DNA of 64,000 nt from positions 62,001 to 126,000 of the forward strand of contig NZ_FNDY01000005.1 in the NCBI RefSeq assembly GCF_900099895.1, in the 5' to 3' direction. Under the pieces are notes generated by a model. That model ran no database searches. It worked only from the letters and a program-made list of their open reading frames with translations, and was not told where the DNA came from. The stretch is from Paenibacillus naphthalenovorans. GTDB lineage: Bacteria; Bacillota; Bacilli; Paenibacillales; NBRC-103111. Within the stretch, counting starts at the first letter, position 1; each line of letters begins with the position of its first letter. Shown here piece by piece: positions 9,005 through 16,882 of this stretch. Position numbers and translations under genes: made by a program.

Positions 9005-9628
9005 TTAATCCAATGATTCCGTGGCAAAAGCATACATATTTCCTTCAATGCTGAAAGACGCCTTCCCGGTCTCTTCAGAAACGACGATGACAAACGCATC
9101 ACTTCGTTCCGTCAGCCCCAGTGCGGCCCGATGCCTGGTGCCAAGCTTCCGGTCTGTCACCAGATTCGTTAATGGGAGCACATTTGCCGCGGAGGCAATT
9201 TTATTCCCCTGCACCAGAACGGCTCCGTCATGCAAAGGCCCTCCCGGCACAAAGACAGATTCCAATAAAGAGCAGGTTAAGTTTGCATCAATGGAAACAC
9301 CCGGTGTAATCAGCCGTTCAAGCGCATCCTCCCGTTGGATTACAATAAGGGCACCATGCCGCCGTTGAGAGAGATTCCGGACGGAATACGATATTTCGGA
9401 GTACTTGTCGGTATAAGAAGATATATAACATTTCAAATAAAAGGATGCGGCAAGCGATTCAATCCTGTTGATTTCTCCGCCTATTTGTCCGAACTCGTTT
9501 AAAATGCAGGTCTCTTCTTCGTCCAATCCATTTAACGTTTGCTGCATTTTGCCTATAAGGGTTTGAATTTTTTCTTTGAGCTCCAATTTCAGAGAAGAAA
9601 AATCACAGTCTTTTTCCATTATTGTCAC
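9005..9628 (-). CDS. cdaS: Diadenylate cyclase CdaS (sporulation type)
   Basis: 207-residue soluble DAC-domain protein making c-di-AMP from two ATP. The catalytic motifs are PLHDGAVL (Asp134-Gly-Ala) and GTRHRAALG (Arg165-His-Arg). There are no membrane segments, unlike CdaA, and no DNA-binding domain, unlike DisA. The N-terminal 60 residues form the two-helix region that autoinhibits B. subtilis CdaS, and the length matches. The start is either GTG 9628 (AAGGAT just upstream) or ATG 9619. It is divergent from the DJ-1/PfpI gene. Expression in the forespore is known for CdaS; no sporulation promoter could be firmly drawn here. Confidence 0.9.
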   Translation of the reverse strand: MTIMEKDCDFSSLKLELKEKIQTLIGKMQQTLNGLDEEETCILNEFGQIGGEINRIESLAASFYLKCYISSYTDKYSEISYSVRNLSQRRHGALIVIQREDALERLITPGVSIDANLTCSLLESVFVPGGPLHDGAVLVQGNKIASAANVLPLTNLVTDRKLGTRHRAALGLTERSDAFVIVVSEETGKASFSIEGNMYAFATESLD

Positions 9629-9795
9629 TTATCCTTTGTTTTCTGCGGAGTTGTTATAAACCTATAATCCCCAGGTTCACCGCTGCTATACACAAAAAAC
9701 GCGCATAGGTTTTTACATTTACAAGCATGATAAGAGGTATTGAAGCAGGTACATTTGCTTCTATTTCTGGGTGTATAACGAATGGAGGTTATGTT

Positions 9796-10347
9796 TTGAG
9801 CAAAAAAGTGCTGATTGTTTCCGGAGATGCGGTAGAAGCTCTCGAAATATTTTATCCGTATTACCGCTGCCTCGAAGAAGGATTTGATGTCACGATCGCT
9901 TCCCCTTCTGTCAAAAAGCTGCATACCGTAAGCCACGATTTTATTGACGATATGGAAACGTTCGTGGAAAAACCCGCTTACGGCATTCAATCCGATACGG
10001 CTTTTGCAGATGTGAATCCCGCGCAATATGACGGCTTGATCATTCCGGGAGGACGCGCTCCGGAATATATCCGTATGAATGAAGCGCTGCCGAAGATTGT
10101 CCGCCACTTTTTTGAGCAGGATAAACCTGTGGGCGCGATCTGCCATGCGGCGCAGATTCTTACGGTCATTCCGGATGTAATGAAAGGCCGGGAATACACT
10201 GCGTTTACAAATTGCAAGCCTGATGTGACGGTATGCGGGGCGACTTATATTGATGAAGGATTACATACGCACCGAAATCTGGTTTCAGGCCGCGCTTGGC
10301 CCGACCTGCCCGGCTTCATGCGGGAGTTTATTAAGCTGCTGAGATAA
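9796..10347 (+). CDS. DJ-1/PfpI family protein
   Basis: 183-residue class I glutamine-amidotransferase-like protein with the nucleophile-elbow Cys116 in GAICHAAQ and the Glu/Gly region IPGGRAPEY around residue 84. The family includes protein deglycases, chaperones and hydratases, so the precise role is open. It starts at TTG 9796: GGAGG at 9784-9788 with 7-nt spacing, while the nearer ATG is out of frame and stops at once. It is divergent from cdaS. A short inverted repeat (GAAGCA / TGCTTC) lies in the leader. Confidence 0.86.
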   Translation: MSKKVLIVSGDAVEALEIFYPYYRCLEEGFDVTIASPSVKKLHTVSHDFIDDMETFVEKPAYGIQSDTAFADVNPAQYDGLIIPGGRAPEYIRMNEALPKIVRHFFEQDKPVGAICHAAQILTVIPDVMKGREYTAFTNCKPDVTVCGATYIDEGLHTHRNLVSGRAWPDLPGFMREFIKLLR

Positions 10348-10490
10348 AAAACGAAAGCGGGCCATCCTTCGAGTAAAGCTTGCTTTGCAGACAGGGTGGC
10401 CTGCCGTAATGGATTCGTATGATGGGGGATTCAAACAAAGGTTTTTCCGTTTGACCGGCAGAATTTTGGTTTGGACTGCGGCGTAAGACG

Positions 10491-10751
10491 TTACCTGCTC
10501 TTGATCAGCAGTTCCACGGCCTCTTGAACCAGCTTGCCGGTGTCTCTGCCGGATTCCTTTTCTTCAAGAATGCATTGTTCCAGATTGACTGCTACGATAT
10601 AAGCCATCGCTTTATCCACCGCACTGCGCACCGCCGACAATTGACTGACGACATCCTTGCAATTTTTCTCTTCTTCTATCATCTTCAACACACCGCGAAC
10701 CTGTCCTTCCACCCGGCGCAGGCGTCTTTTAATGTCATCATCGTAATTCAT
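10491..10751 (-). CDS. CsoR/CstR-family repressor, CstR-like
   Basis: 86-residue all-helical repressor. Cysteines are at 31 and 60, the two positions that form per- and polysulfide cross-links in S. aureus CstR, and the length is the same. The copper-ligand His of true CsoR is Asn56 here (VNLEQC), which argues against Cu(I) sensing and for reactive sulfur sensing. The start ATG 10751 has GGGAGG with 9-nt spacing; the ATG that abuts the ribosome site is unlikely. ATACCC-type half-sites occur at about 10768-10790, over its own leader. No rhodanese, TusA or sulfide dioxygenase gene is adjacent, so targets lie elsewhere. Confidence 0.88.
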   Translation of the reverse strand: MNYDDDIKRRLRRVEGQVRGVLKMIEEEKNCKDVVSQLSAVRSAVDKAMAYIVAVNLEQCILEEKESGRDTGKLVQEAVELLIKSR

Positions 10752-10958
10752 GACCGTCATCCTCCCATACCCATATAGGTTCATTATACCCGAATTGGCG
10801 GAACTCGTCTCCCGATAAATACTTGGACTCTCAACATACCTGTACCCTGGAGGAGCATATGAAGCAGAAGCTTAATTATAAGGCTGAGCATACATAATTA
10901 AATTCCAAGTTCATCATCCTATAGATAATCATTGATTTTTTACCTTGGGAGTGGTGAA

Positions 10959-12488
10959 ATGTTTTTCAAAAAATGGCTTCAAAACAATAAGCATAAGCAG
11001 CAACCGGCAACCCCCCAAAGTATGGACGACTTATTAACCCTGCTTAAACGATCAAGCGATTTCAGACAATTTTCTCTGACGAACGAAAAAGGATATTTGA
11101 TTATCTCTTATTACCGAACTCTTGTTGATCATCAAAAACTGCAGGAACGTGTGTTGAAAGTGTTCCGGGAGCTGGCTTTGCAGCAAAGCGATATTCACCG
11201 GATTGACGATATCACGAATATCATTCCTATTGAAGATATTGTGATTACAGAGGATACAGAGATGATCGAGTCCAAGCTTCTTCAGGGATACGGGATGCTG
11301 CAGCTCAAAGCATCTGACCGCAGATGCGCCATGATCCAATTATTTCATGAAAATACCGGGCTTCGTGATCAGAACGAAGCTGAAAATGAATTCAGTGTCG
11401 TAGGGCCCAAGATCGGCTTTGTCGAAAATATTGAGATTAATATTCATTTATTAAGACAGCACATCAATTCATCCCAACTCATCATCAAAGAAATGAATAT
11501 CGGATCGATGTCCCATACGAAAGTGATCATCATTTATATTGAAGGCGTGACGAATGAACACCATGTGCAAACGATGACCGAACGACTGCAAAATATTGAT
11601 TATGATGTTGTTTTTGATTCCTCCCAGCTTCATCAAATTATATCCGACAATAGCTTGACGCCCTTTCCGCTGGCTTTGACCACGGAACGTGTCGACAGAG
11701 CGGTCTGGTCACTCATTACCGGACAGGTGGCTGTGCTCAGCAACGGATCGCCATATGCCATCACGGCCCCTGCCACACTGCTGGATTTTTTTATCTCACC
11801 TGAAGATTACTATTTACCTTGGTTACTTGCTTCTTTTTTTCGCGTAATACGTATTTTCGGGGCTTTGTTCTCCATCTTTGCCAGCTCCATCTATATCGCC
11901 GTTCTAACCTACCATTATGAAATGATTCCAAGGGTTTTGCTGGGTCCCCTTAACTTTTCGCGTCATAACGTTCCTTTTCCGCCTGTGTTAGAGGTCTTCT
12001 TTTTGGAAATTACGATTGAGCTTTTACGTGAAGCCGGAGCCCGGTTACCTGCAAAAGTAGGACAAACACTCGGTATCGTAGGCGGTATCGTTATAGGGCA
12101 GGCCTCCGTCGAGGCTGCCCTGACAAGCAATGTACTGCTGATTATCGTGGCTTTATCCGCCCTGGCTTCCTTTACTACGCCTATTTTTAAAATGTCGAAC
12201 ACCATACGCTTTCTGCGTTTTCCCTTAATTATATTTGCTTCGATATGGGGCGGATTAGGGATCGCGATAGGAATCAGTTTTTTGCTCGTCCATCTCTCAC
12301 GGTTGGAATCATTAGGCTCACCCTATACTGTTCCTTTATATCCCTTCCGGCCAACCGATTTCAAAGACAGCATCATCCGCTCTTCTTTAATGGTGATTGC
12401 CAAAAGACCGGCCCATTTACGAACGCGGTCCATTTGGAGATATCATCCAAGCCGCGAACAACAAAATAAAAATGAGTTTGATGAATAA
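10959..12488 (+). CDS. gerKA: Spore germination protein, GerA/GerKA family (A subunit)
   Basis: 509-residue A subunit of a nutrient germinant receptor in the spore inner membrane. There is a large hydrophilic N-terminal domain (about 1-250) followed by several membrane helices (about 290-460), with the family signature around PFPPVLEVFFLEITIELLREA. The start ATG 10959 follows GGGAG. It is the first gene of a tight A-C-B cluster (15-bp gap, then 1-bp gap), the order of B. subtilis gerK. The specific germinant is not deducible. Transcription in the forespore by sigma-G is expected; I could not assign the promoter. Confidence 0.92.
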   Translation: MFFKKWLQNNKHKQQPATPQSMDDLLTLLKRSSDFRQFSLTNEKGYLIISYYRTLVDHQKLQERVLKVFRELALQQSDIHRIDDITNIIPIEDIVITEDTEMIESKLLQGYGMLQLKASDRRCAMIQLFHENTGLRDQNEAENEFSVVGPKIGFVENIEINIHLLRQHINSSQLIIKEMNIGSMSHTKVIIIYIEGVTNEHHVQTMTERLQNIDYDVVFDSSQLHQIISDNSLTPFPLALTTERVDRAVWSLITGQVAVLSNGSPYAITAPATLLDFFISPEDYYLPWLLASFFRVIRIFGALFSIFASSIYIAVLTYHYEMIPRVLLGPLNFSRHNVPFPPVLEVFFLEITIELLREAGARLPAKVGQTLGIVGGIVIGQASVEAALTSNVLLIIVALSALASFTTPIFKMSNTIRFLRFPLIIFASIWGGLGIAIGISFLLVHLSRLESLGSPYTVPLYPFRPTDFKDSIIRSSLMVIAKRPAHLRTRSIWRYHPSREQQNKNEFDE

Positions 12489-12503
12489 CCGGAGTGGTTC
12501 CCT

Positions 12504-13583
12504 ATGATAAAAATAAACCCTTATTTTCTCTTGATGATGAGCTGCATGATTTTTCTAACCGGGTGCACCAGTCAAAGGATCGTCGATAAAATTCAGGTTA
12601 TACAAGGGATCGGATACGATGTAGTTGATGACAAAATTAAAGGGACCGTGATCTATCCTATTTTCGAGGAAAAGGGCAAGAGCCGGCTCAAGATATATGA
12701 GACCGAATCGAATTCGTATCATGATATCCTCCCCAGGCTAAATTCAAAATCTGCGTTTCCGATCGAAATAGGCCAATTACGCATGATTTTGTTTGGAAGC
12801 ACGTTTGCGAAGCGAGGAATCGATAAAGTGCTATATAGCTACAGCCGGGATCCCGTAGCAGGCAGCCGGATACAAATCGGCGTTGCAGAACACCTTGCCG
12901 ATGACTTTTTATTAAGGAGTAAAGAAGAGAATGTTCCTTTCCATCTAAGCAATAAAATAGTCCACAATATACAAAAAGGAAATTTGCCCGCAACCAACCT
13001 TCACGTCTTTTTGGCCAGATTATATGCGGAAGGAATGGATCCTTATTTACCCTATTTCATCATGGAGAAGAATCAAATCAAAATCGACGGGCTGGCTCTA
13101 TTCAGGAAAGGAAAATTTATCCGGCCTATCAGTTTAAGGCAGTCCTTTATCTTAAAAACGTTATTGGATGGTGCCAAAAACGCGAGCTATCAAATCGACA
13201 TTAAGAATAAAGGGGTGATGCAGTTGAAAAATTTGAGTGCAAAAGTTCATTTTACGATTGTGCAGACCGATCCCATACCGAAAATAGCCATTGATTTAAC
13301 CATGGACACCGAAATCAAGGATGTTCCCCCGGGAACGCTTCTAACCGGAACCAAAAATCTTCGGGATCTGGAAAAGCTCATAGGCAAACATTTTAACGAT
13401 GACATCCGGAATTTAATTTCACTGTTCCAAAAGCATAGGACGGATCCGCTCGGGCTTGGAGATTTAGTCCGGACAAAATCGCGAAATTGGGATTACAAAA
13501 GATTTCAGGATGAGATTTATCCTCAACTGAAAACGGAAGTGAATACGAAGGTGAATATTATTCAAACGGGTGCGGGGGAATAA
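12504..13583 (+). CDS. gerKC: Spore germination lipoprotein, Ger(x)C family (C subunit)
   Basis: 359-residue lipoprotein subunit of the germinant receptor. The signal peptide ends in the lipobox FLTGC (Cys21 to be lipidated by GerF/Lgt), then VDKIQVIQGIGYD, typical of the Ger(x)C N-terminus. Length is slightly below the usual 370-400. The gene follows gerKA by 15 bp and its stop is 1 bp before the gerKB start. Confidence 0.92.
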   Translation: MIKINPYFLLMMSCMIFLTGCTSQRIVDKIQVIQGIGYDVVDDKIKGTVIYPIFEEKGKSRLKIYETESNSYHDILPRLNSKSAFPIEIGQLRMILFGSTFAKRGIDKVLYSYSRDPVAGSRIQIGVAEHLADDFLLRSKEENVPFHLSNKIVHNIQKGNLPATNLHVFLARLYAEGMDPYLPYFIMEKNQIKIDGLALFRKGKFIRPISLRQSFILKTLLDGAKNASYQIDIKNKGVMQLKNLSAKVHFTIVQTDPIPKIAIDLTMDTEIKDVPPGTLLTGTKNLRDLEKLIGKHFNDDIRNLISLFQKHRTDPLGLGDLVRTKSRNWDYKRFQDEIYPQLKTEVNTKVNIIQTGAGE

Positions 13584-13584
13584 G

Positions 13585-14706
13585 GTGAAACCATTCATTG
13601 ACAAACGGTTTGTAGTATCTCCTTTTTTCGTCTTTTTTCTGATTTATTCGAGCCAGGTTGATGTAGGGATGCTTACGTTTCAACGAACCATAGCGAAGAG
13701 TGCCGGTTACGATGCCTGGATGTCCGTCATCATCTGCGGATTAAGCATTCAAGCCGTCATTTGGATGATGTATCGCATTCTCGGAACCGGTAATCGCGAT
13801 GTCATTCATATCAACTCATTTTGCTTTGGCCAATGGATCGGGGGAATGTTTAATCTCTGTATCATGCTGTACTATCTTTTTGCGGCATTTGTTGTATTCC
13901 GCTCGTACATTGAAGTGATCCAGGTTTGGATGTTTCCCCTGATGAGTACATGGCAAATCAGCATTATTATTCTGCTGCTCATCTATTACATCGTTTCAAG
14001 CGGATTCCGCGTGATTACCGGGTTATGTTTTTGGGGTGCCGTACTGCCTTTCCTTTTTCTGTTTCCACTCATATTTTCTCCTTTGGAATTTGCGCATTTT
14101 AACAACCTGCTCCCCTTATTCCATCACTCGGCGAAAGAAATATTCGAATCTTCCAAGTCCATGCTGTTTCAGTTTCAGGGCTTTGAAACCTTATTTATGT
14201 TCTACCCCTTTATAAAAAATGCCGAAAAATCGCAAAAATGGGCCCATTACGGAACTTTATTCAGCATATTGCTGTACCTTTTGGTGACCATTGTTACCTT
14301 TGTTTACTTTAGTGAGGGACAGCTGAAGCATACCTTATGGCCGACATTAACCCTGCTCAAGATTGCGCAAGTGCCCATCATCGAAAGATTTGAATATATT
14401 GTAGTCTCCTTATGGCTTCTGGTCGTATTGCCCACCATTACCCTCCATTTATGGTCGGCCTGCCGCGGTGTGAGAAAAATGGTGCAGTGCAAGCAGCGTA
14501 TCCTGCTGTTGATTTTTTTAGTGGGTTTCGGCTTGTTAACCAATATAATAGAGGACCGCAATCTCATTAGACGATTTACCGCCGTGTACAGCGAAATCGG
14601 GTTTTATTTTATCTATGTATATATCCCGCTGCTCTTTGTTGCCGTCCACATTAGACAAAAATGGATAAAGCCGGGGACGGTCACTGACGAGGCGCCCAAA
14701 GCATAA
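13585..14706 (+). CDS. gerKB: Endospore germination permease, GerAB/GerKB family (B subunit)
   Basis: 373-residue APC-superfamily-like protein with about ten transmembrane helices, the B subunit that in characterised receptors binds the amino-acid germinant. It starts at GTG 13585: GGGGG of the gerKC tail is its ribosome site, giving coupling to the upstream gene. Its last 26 bp overlap the convergent YnfA-like gene, unusual for a sporulation operon end; no terminator separates them. Confidence 0.9.
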   Translation: MKPFIDKRFVVSPFFVFFLIYSSQVDVGMLTFQRTIAKSAGYDAWMSVIICGLSIQAVIWMMYRILGTGNRDVIHINSFCFGQWIGGMFNLCIMLYYLFAAFVVFRSYIEVIQVWMFPLMSTWQISIIILLLIYYIVSSGFRVITGLCFWGAVLPFLFLFPLIFSPLEFAHFNNLLPLFHHSAKEIFESSKSMLFQFQGFETLFMFYPFIKNAEKSQKWAHYGTLFSILLYLLVTIVTFVYFSEGQLKHTLWPTLTLLKIAQVPIIERFEYIVVSLWLLVVLPTITLHLWSACRGVRKMVQCKQRILLLIFLVGFGLLTNIIEDRNLIRRFTAVYSEIGFYFIYVYIPLLFVAVHIRQKWIKPGTVTDEAPKA

Positions 14707-15007
14707 TAGAGACACCCGCGATGCAAACGATGGCTCCGATCCAGTCGTAGAGGTCAGGGGTCTTCTTGTCTATCCACCATCCCCAGACAACGGCAAGCAC
14801 GACAAACACCCCGCCATAAGCGGCATAAACCCGGCCGAAGCTCGGAAAGCTCTGCAGCGTGGGAATGATGCCATACGCAATAAGCACGATGCTCCCCACG
14901 ATGCCATACCAAAGCGGCTTGGACTCCCTCAGCCACAGCCATACCAGATAGCCTCCGCCAATTTCGGCCAATCCGGCAAGAACGAACAGCATGATCGCGC
15001 TAATCAA
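14681..15007 (-). CDS. YnfA family (UPF0060) small membrane protein
   Basis: 108 residues with four hydrophobic helices and the family pattern LAEIGGGYLVW, GRVYAAYGGVFV and DWIGAIVCIAGV. Related to small multidrug resistance folds but function unproven. It starts at TTG 15007, 7 nt after GGAGTG. The 3' end overlaps gerKB by 26 bp in convergent orientation. Confidence 0.9.
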   Translation of the reverse strand: MISAIMLFVLAGLAEIGGGYLVWLWLRESKPLWYGIVGSIVLIAYGIIPTLQSFPSFGRVYAAYGGVFVVLAVVWGWWIDKKTPDLYDWIGAIVCIAGVSIMLWAPRQ

Positions 15008-15121
15008 CAGATAACACTCCTATCCTAAGGAACTCTTTAGAGAGGCAGCCTGAGCGGGTTGATCTTTGATCAAATTATACTAACAATATAACGGACAAGA
15101 TGGAAGGAATACAAATACATG

Positions 15122-15157
15122 AAAAAATCCCGCTCCACTTCAACGTGGAACGGGATT
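15122..15157 (-). terminator. Rho-independent terminator of glpD
   Basis: 13-bp stem (AATCCCGTTCCAC / GTGGAGCGGGATT, one G-U pair) followed by TTTTTC on the minus strand, overlapping the end region of glpD. Confidence 0.9.
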
Positions 15158-15161
15158 GGTT

Positions 15162-16847
15162 TCATGCCTGCCGCAAGCCTGCCTCTTCATCTACCGGAAC
15201 GACAGCATCATGCAAATGCTTCTCCAGCTCTTCCGTATATTGCTTTTGCAGCTCCTCGCTCCAGCCCAGCTTTTCAGCCATATAGGCTATAACCGAAGCT
15301 TTATGCCGCTTTACCCAGGCGATATCAAACAATAATGCGCCGGTACGTCTGATAAAGAAGTCTACAGGCTTGACCGCCATTTCCTCTTCAATCGCGTACT
15401 CCAGCATCGTGAACACATCCAACGGCAGCCGATATGCCGCAGCTTGTTTAGCATGCTGTGCAGCCAGTGTATACAACCGGTCGATATTCGAGCCGTATCT
15501 GCGGACCAGCCGCTCCGATTGCTCCAGCGTAAAGCCGACAACCAATCCCTCTCTGACCTTCCTTTGGCAATACGCCGCAAAACGGTCCGACCCTCCGACT
15601 TGCCCTCCCGAAATCGGCATGTTTTTGGTACTGCTGGAGGGGAAAGATGCGCCGTGCTCTTGTTTGAACAAATCAACGACCAGATCGACAACCATCTCCG
15701 CCATTTTCCGGTATCCCGTTAATTTACCGCCCGCGATGGTAATTAAACCGGATGGGGATTGCCACACTTCGTCTTTCCGGGATATTTCCGATGCGCTTTT
15801 CCCTTCCTCATAGATCAAGGGGCGAAGGCCGGTCCAGCTGGATTCAATATCCTTGGCCGTGATATTCACGGAAGGAAACATATAATTGATCGCGTCTATG
15901 ACATATTGGCGATCTGCCGAAGTCATCCGCGGGTGCTCCATATCCCCTTGATATACCGTATCCGTCGTTCCAACGTAGGTTTTGCCGTCACGGGGGATCG
16001 CAAAGATCATTCGGCCGTCCGGGGTGTCGAAATATATGGCCTGCCGGAGCGGGAAGCGGCGCTGGTCTATGACCAGGTGGATCCCTTTGGTTAACTGGAG
16101 ACGCTTCTTATCTTTGGATCTATCCTTCTCCCGGAGGGTATCCACCCATGGTCCGGCGGCATTGACGATCTTTTTGGCGTAGATCTCGATGATTCCGCCC
16201 CCGATGCGATCCTTCACTTGAACACCGGATACTTTGCCCTCGGTATAGAGGAAGCCTACGACCTCCGCATAATTGACTGCCGAGGCCCCCCGGTGAACCG
16301 CTTCTTTCAGCACCTCTATCGTCAGTCTTGCATCATCCGTCCGATACTCCACGTAAACCCCGCTGCCTTTTAGCCCCTCCCGCTTCACCAAGGGCTCTCT
16401 TTGCGCGGTTTCTTCGGCGTTTAACATGGTGCGGCGCTCGCTTCTTTTTACGCCGGCCAGGTAATCATATACTCTTAACCCGAGTGAAGTGCTGAATTTA
16501 CCGAAGGTGCCCCCTTGATGCAGCGGCAGCATCATCCATTCCGGGGTTGTCACATGAGGCCCGTTCTCATATACGACAGCCCGCTCTTTACCGACTTCCG
16601 CCACCATCTTGACTTCCAGCTGTTTGAGGTAGCGCAGTCCCCCGTGAACAAGCTTCGTCGACCGGCTCGAAGTGCCGGCGGCATAATCCTGCATTTCGAC
16701 AAGCACGGTCTTCATCCCGCGGGCGACCGCATCCAAAGCAATGCCAGACCCCGTAATGCCTCCGCCGATAACCAGCAGGTCAAAGGTCTGATGAGCTAAT
16801 TTTTGAAACAGCGCTTCTCTTTGCACGCCAGAAAACGAATTTTCCAT
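15162..16847 (-). CDS. glpD: Aerobic glycerol-3-phosphate dehydrogenase
   Basis: 561-residue FAD enzyme oxidising glycerol-3-phosphate to dihydroxyacetone phosphate with transfer to quinone at the membrane. The dinucleotide motif GGGITGSGIALDA lies at residues 27-39, SRSTKLVHGGLRYL follows as in GlpD, and the C-terminal DAO_C domain is present. Full length. It is the last gene after the GH31 gene (35-bp gap) and downstream of glpK, so it completes glycerol catabolism for this locus. GlpF and GlpP are absent from the window. Confidence 0.95.
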   Translation of the reverse strand: MENSFSGVQREALFQKLAHQTFDLLVIGGGITGSGIALDAVARGMKTVLVEMQDYAAGTSSRSTKLVHGGLRYLKQLEVKMVAEVGKERAVVYENGPHVTTPEWMMLPLHQGGTFGKFSTSLGLRVYDYLAGVKRSERRTMLNAEETAQREPLVKREGLKGSGVYVEYRTDDARLTIEVLKEAVHRGASAVNYAEVVGFLYTEGKVSGVQVKDRIGGGIIEIYAKKIVNAAGPWVDTLREKDRSKDKKRLQLTKGIHLVIDQRRFPLRQAIYFDTPDGRMIFAIPRDGKTYVGTTDTVYQGDMEHPRMTSADRQYVIDAINYMFPSVNITAKDIESSWTGLRPLIYEEGKSASEISRKDEVWQSPSGLITIAGGKLTGYRKMAEMVVDLVVDLFKQEHGASFPSSSTKNMPISGGQVGGSDRFAAYCQRKVREGLVVGFTLEQSERLVRRYGSNIDRLYTLAAQHAKQAAAYRLPLDVFTMLEYAIEEEMAVKPVDFFIRRTGALLFDIAWVKRHKASVIAYMAEKLGWSEELQKQYTEELEKHLHDAVVPVDEEAGLRQA

Positions 16848-16882
16848 GGCCGTTATCTCCTCTATTGAATCGATCCGTATGG

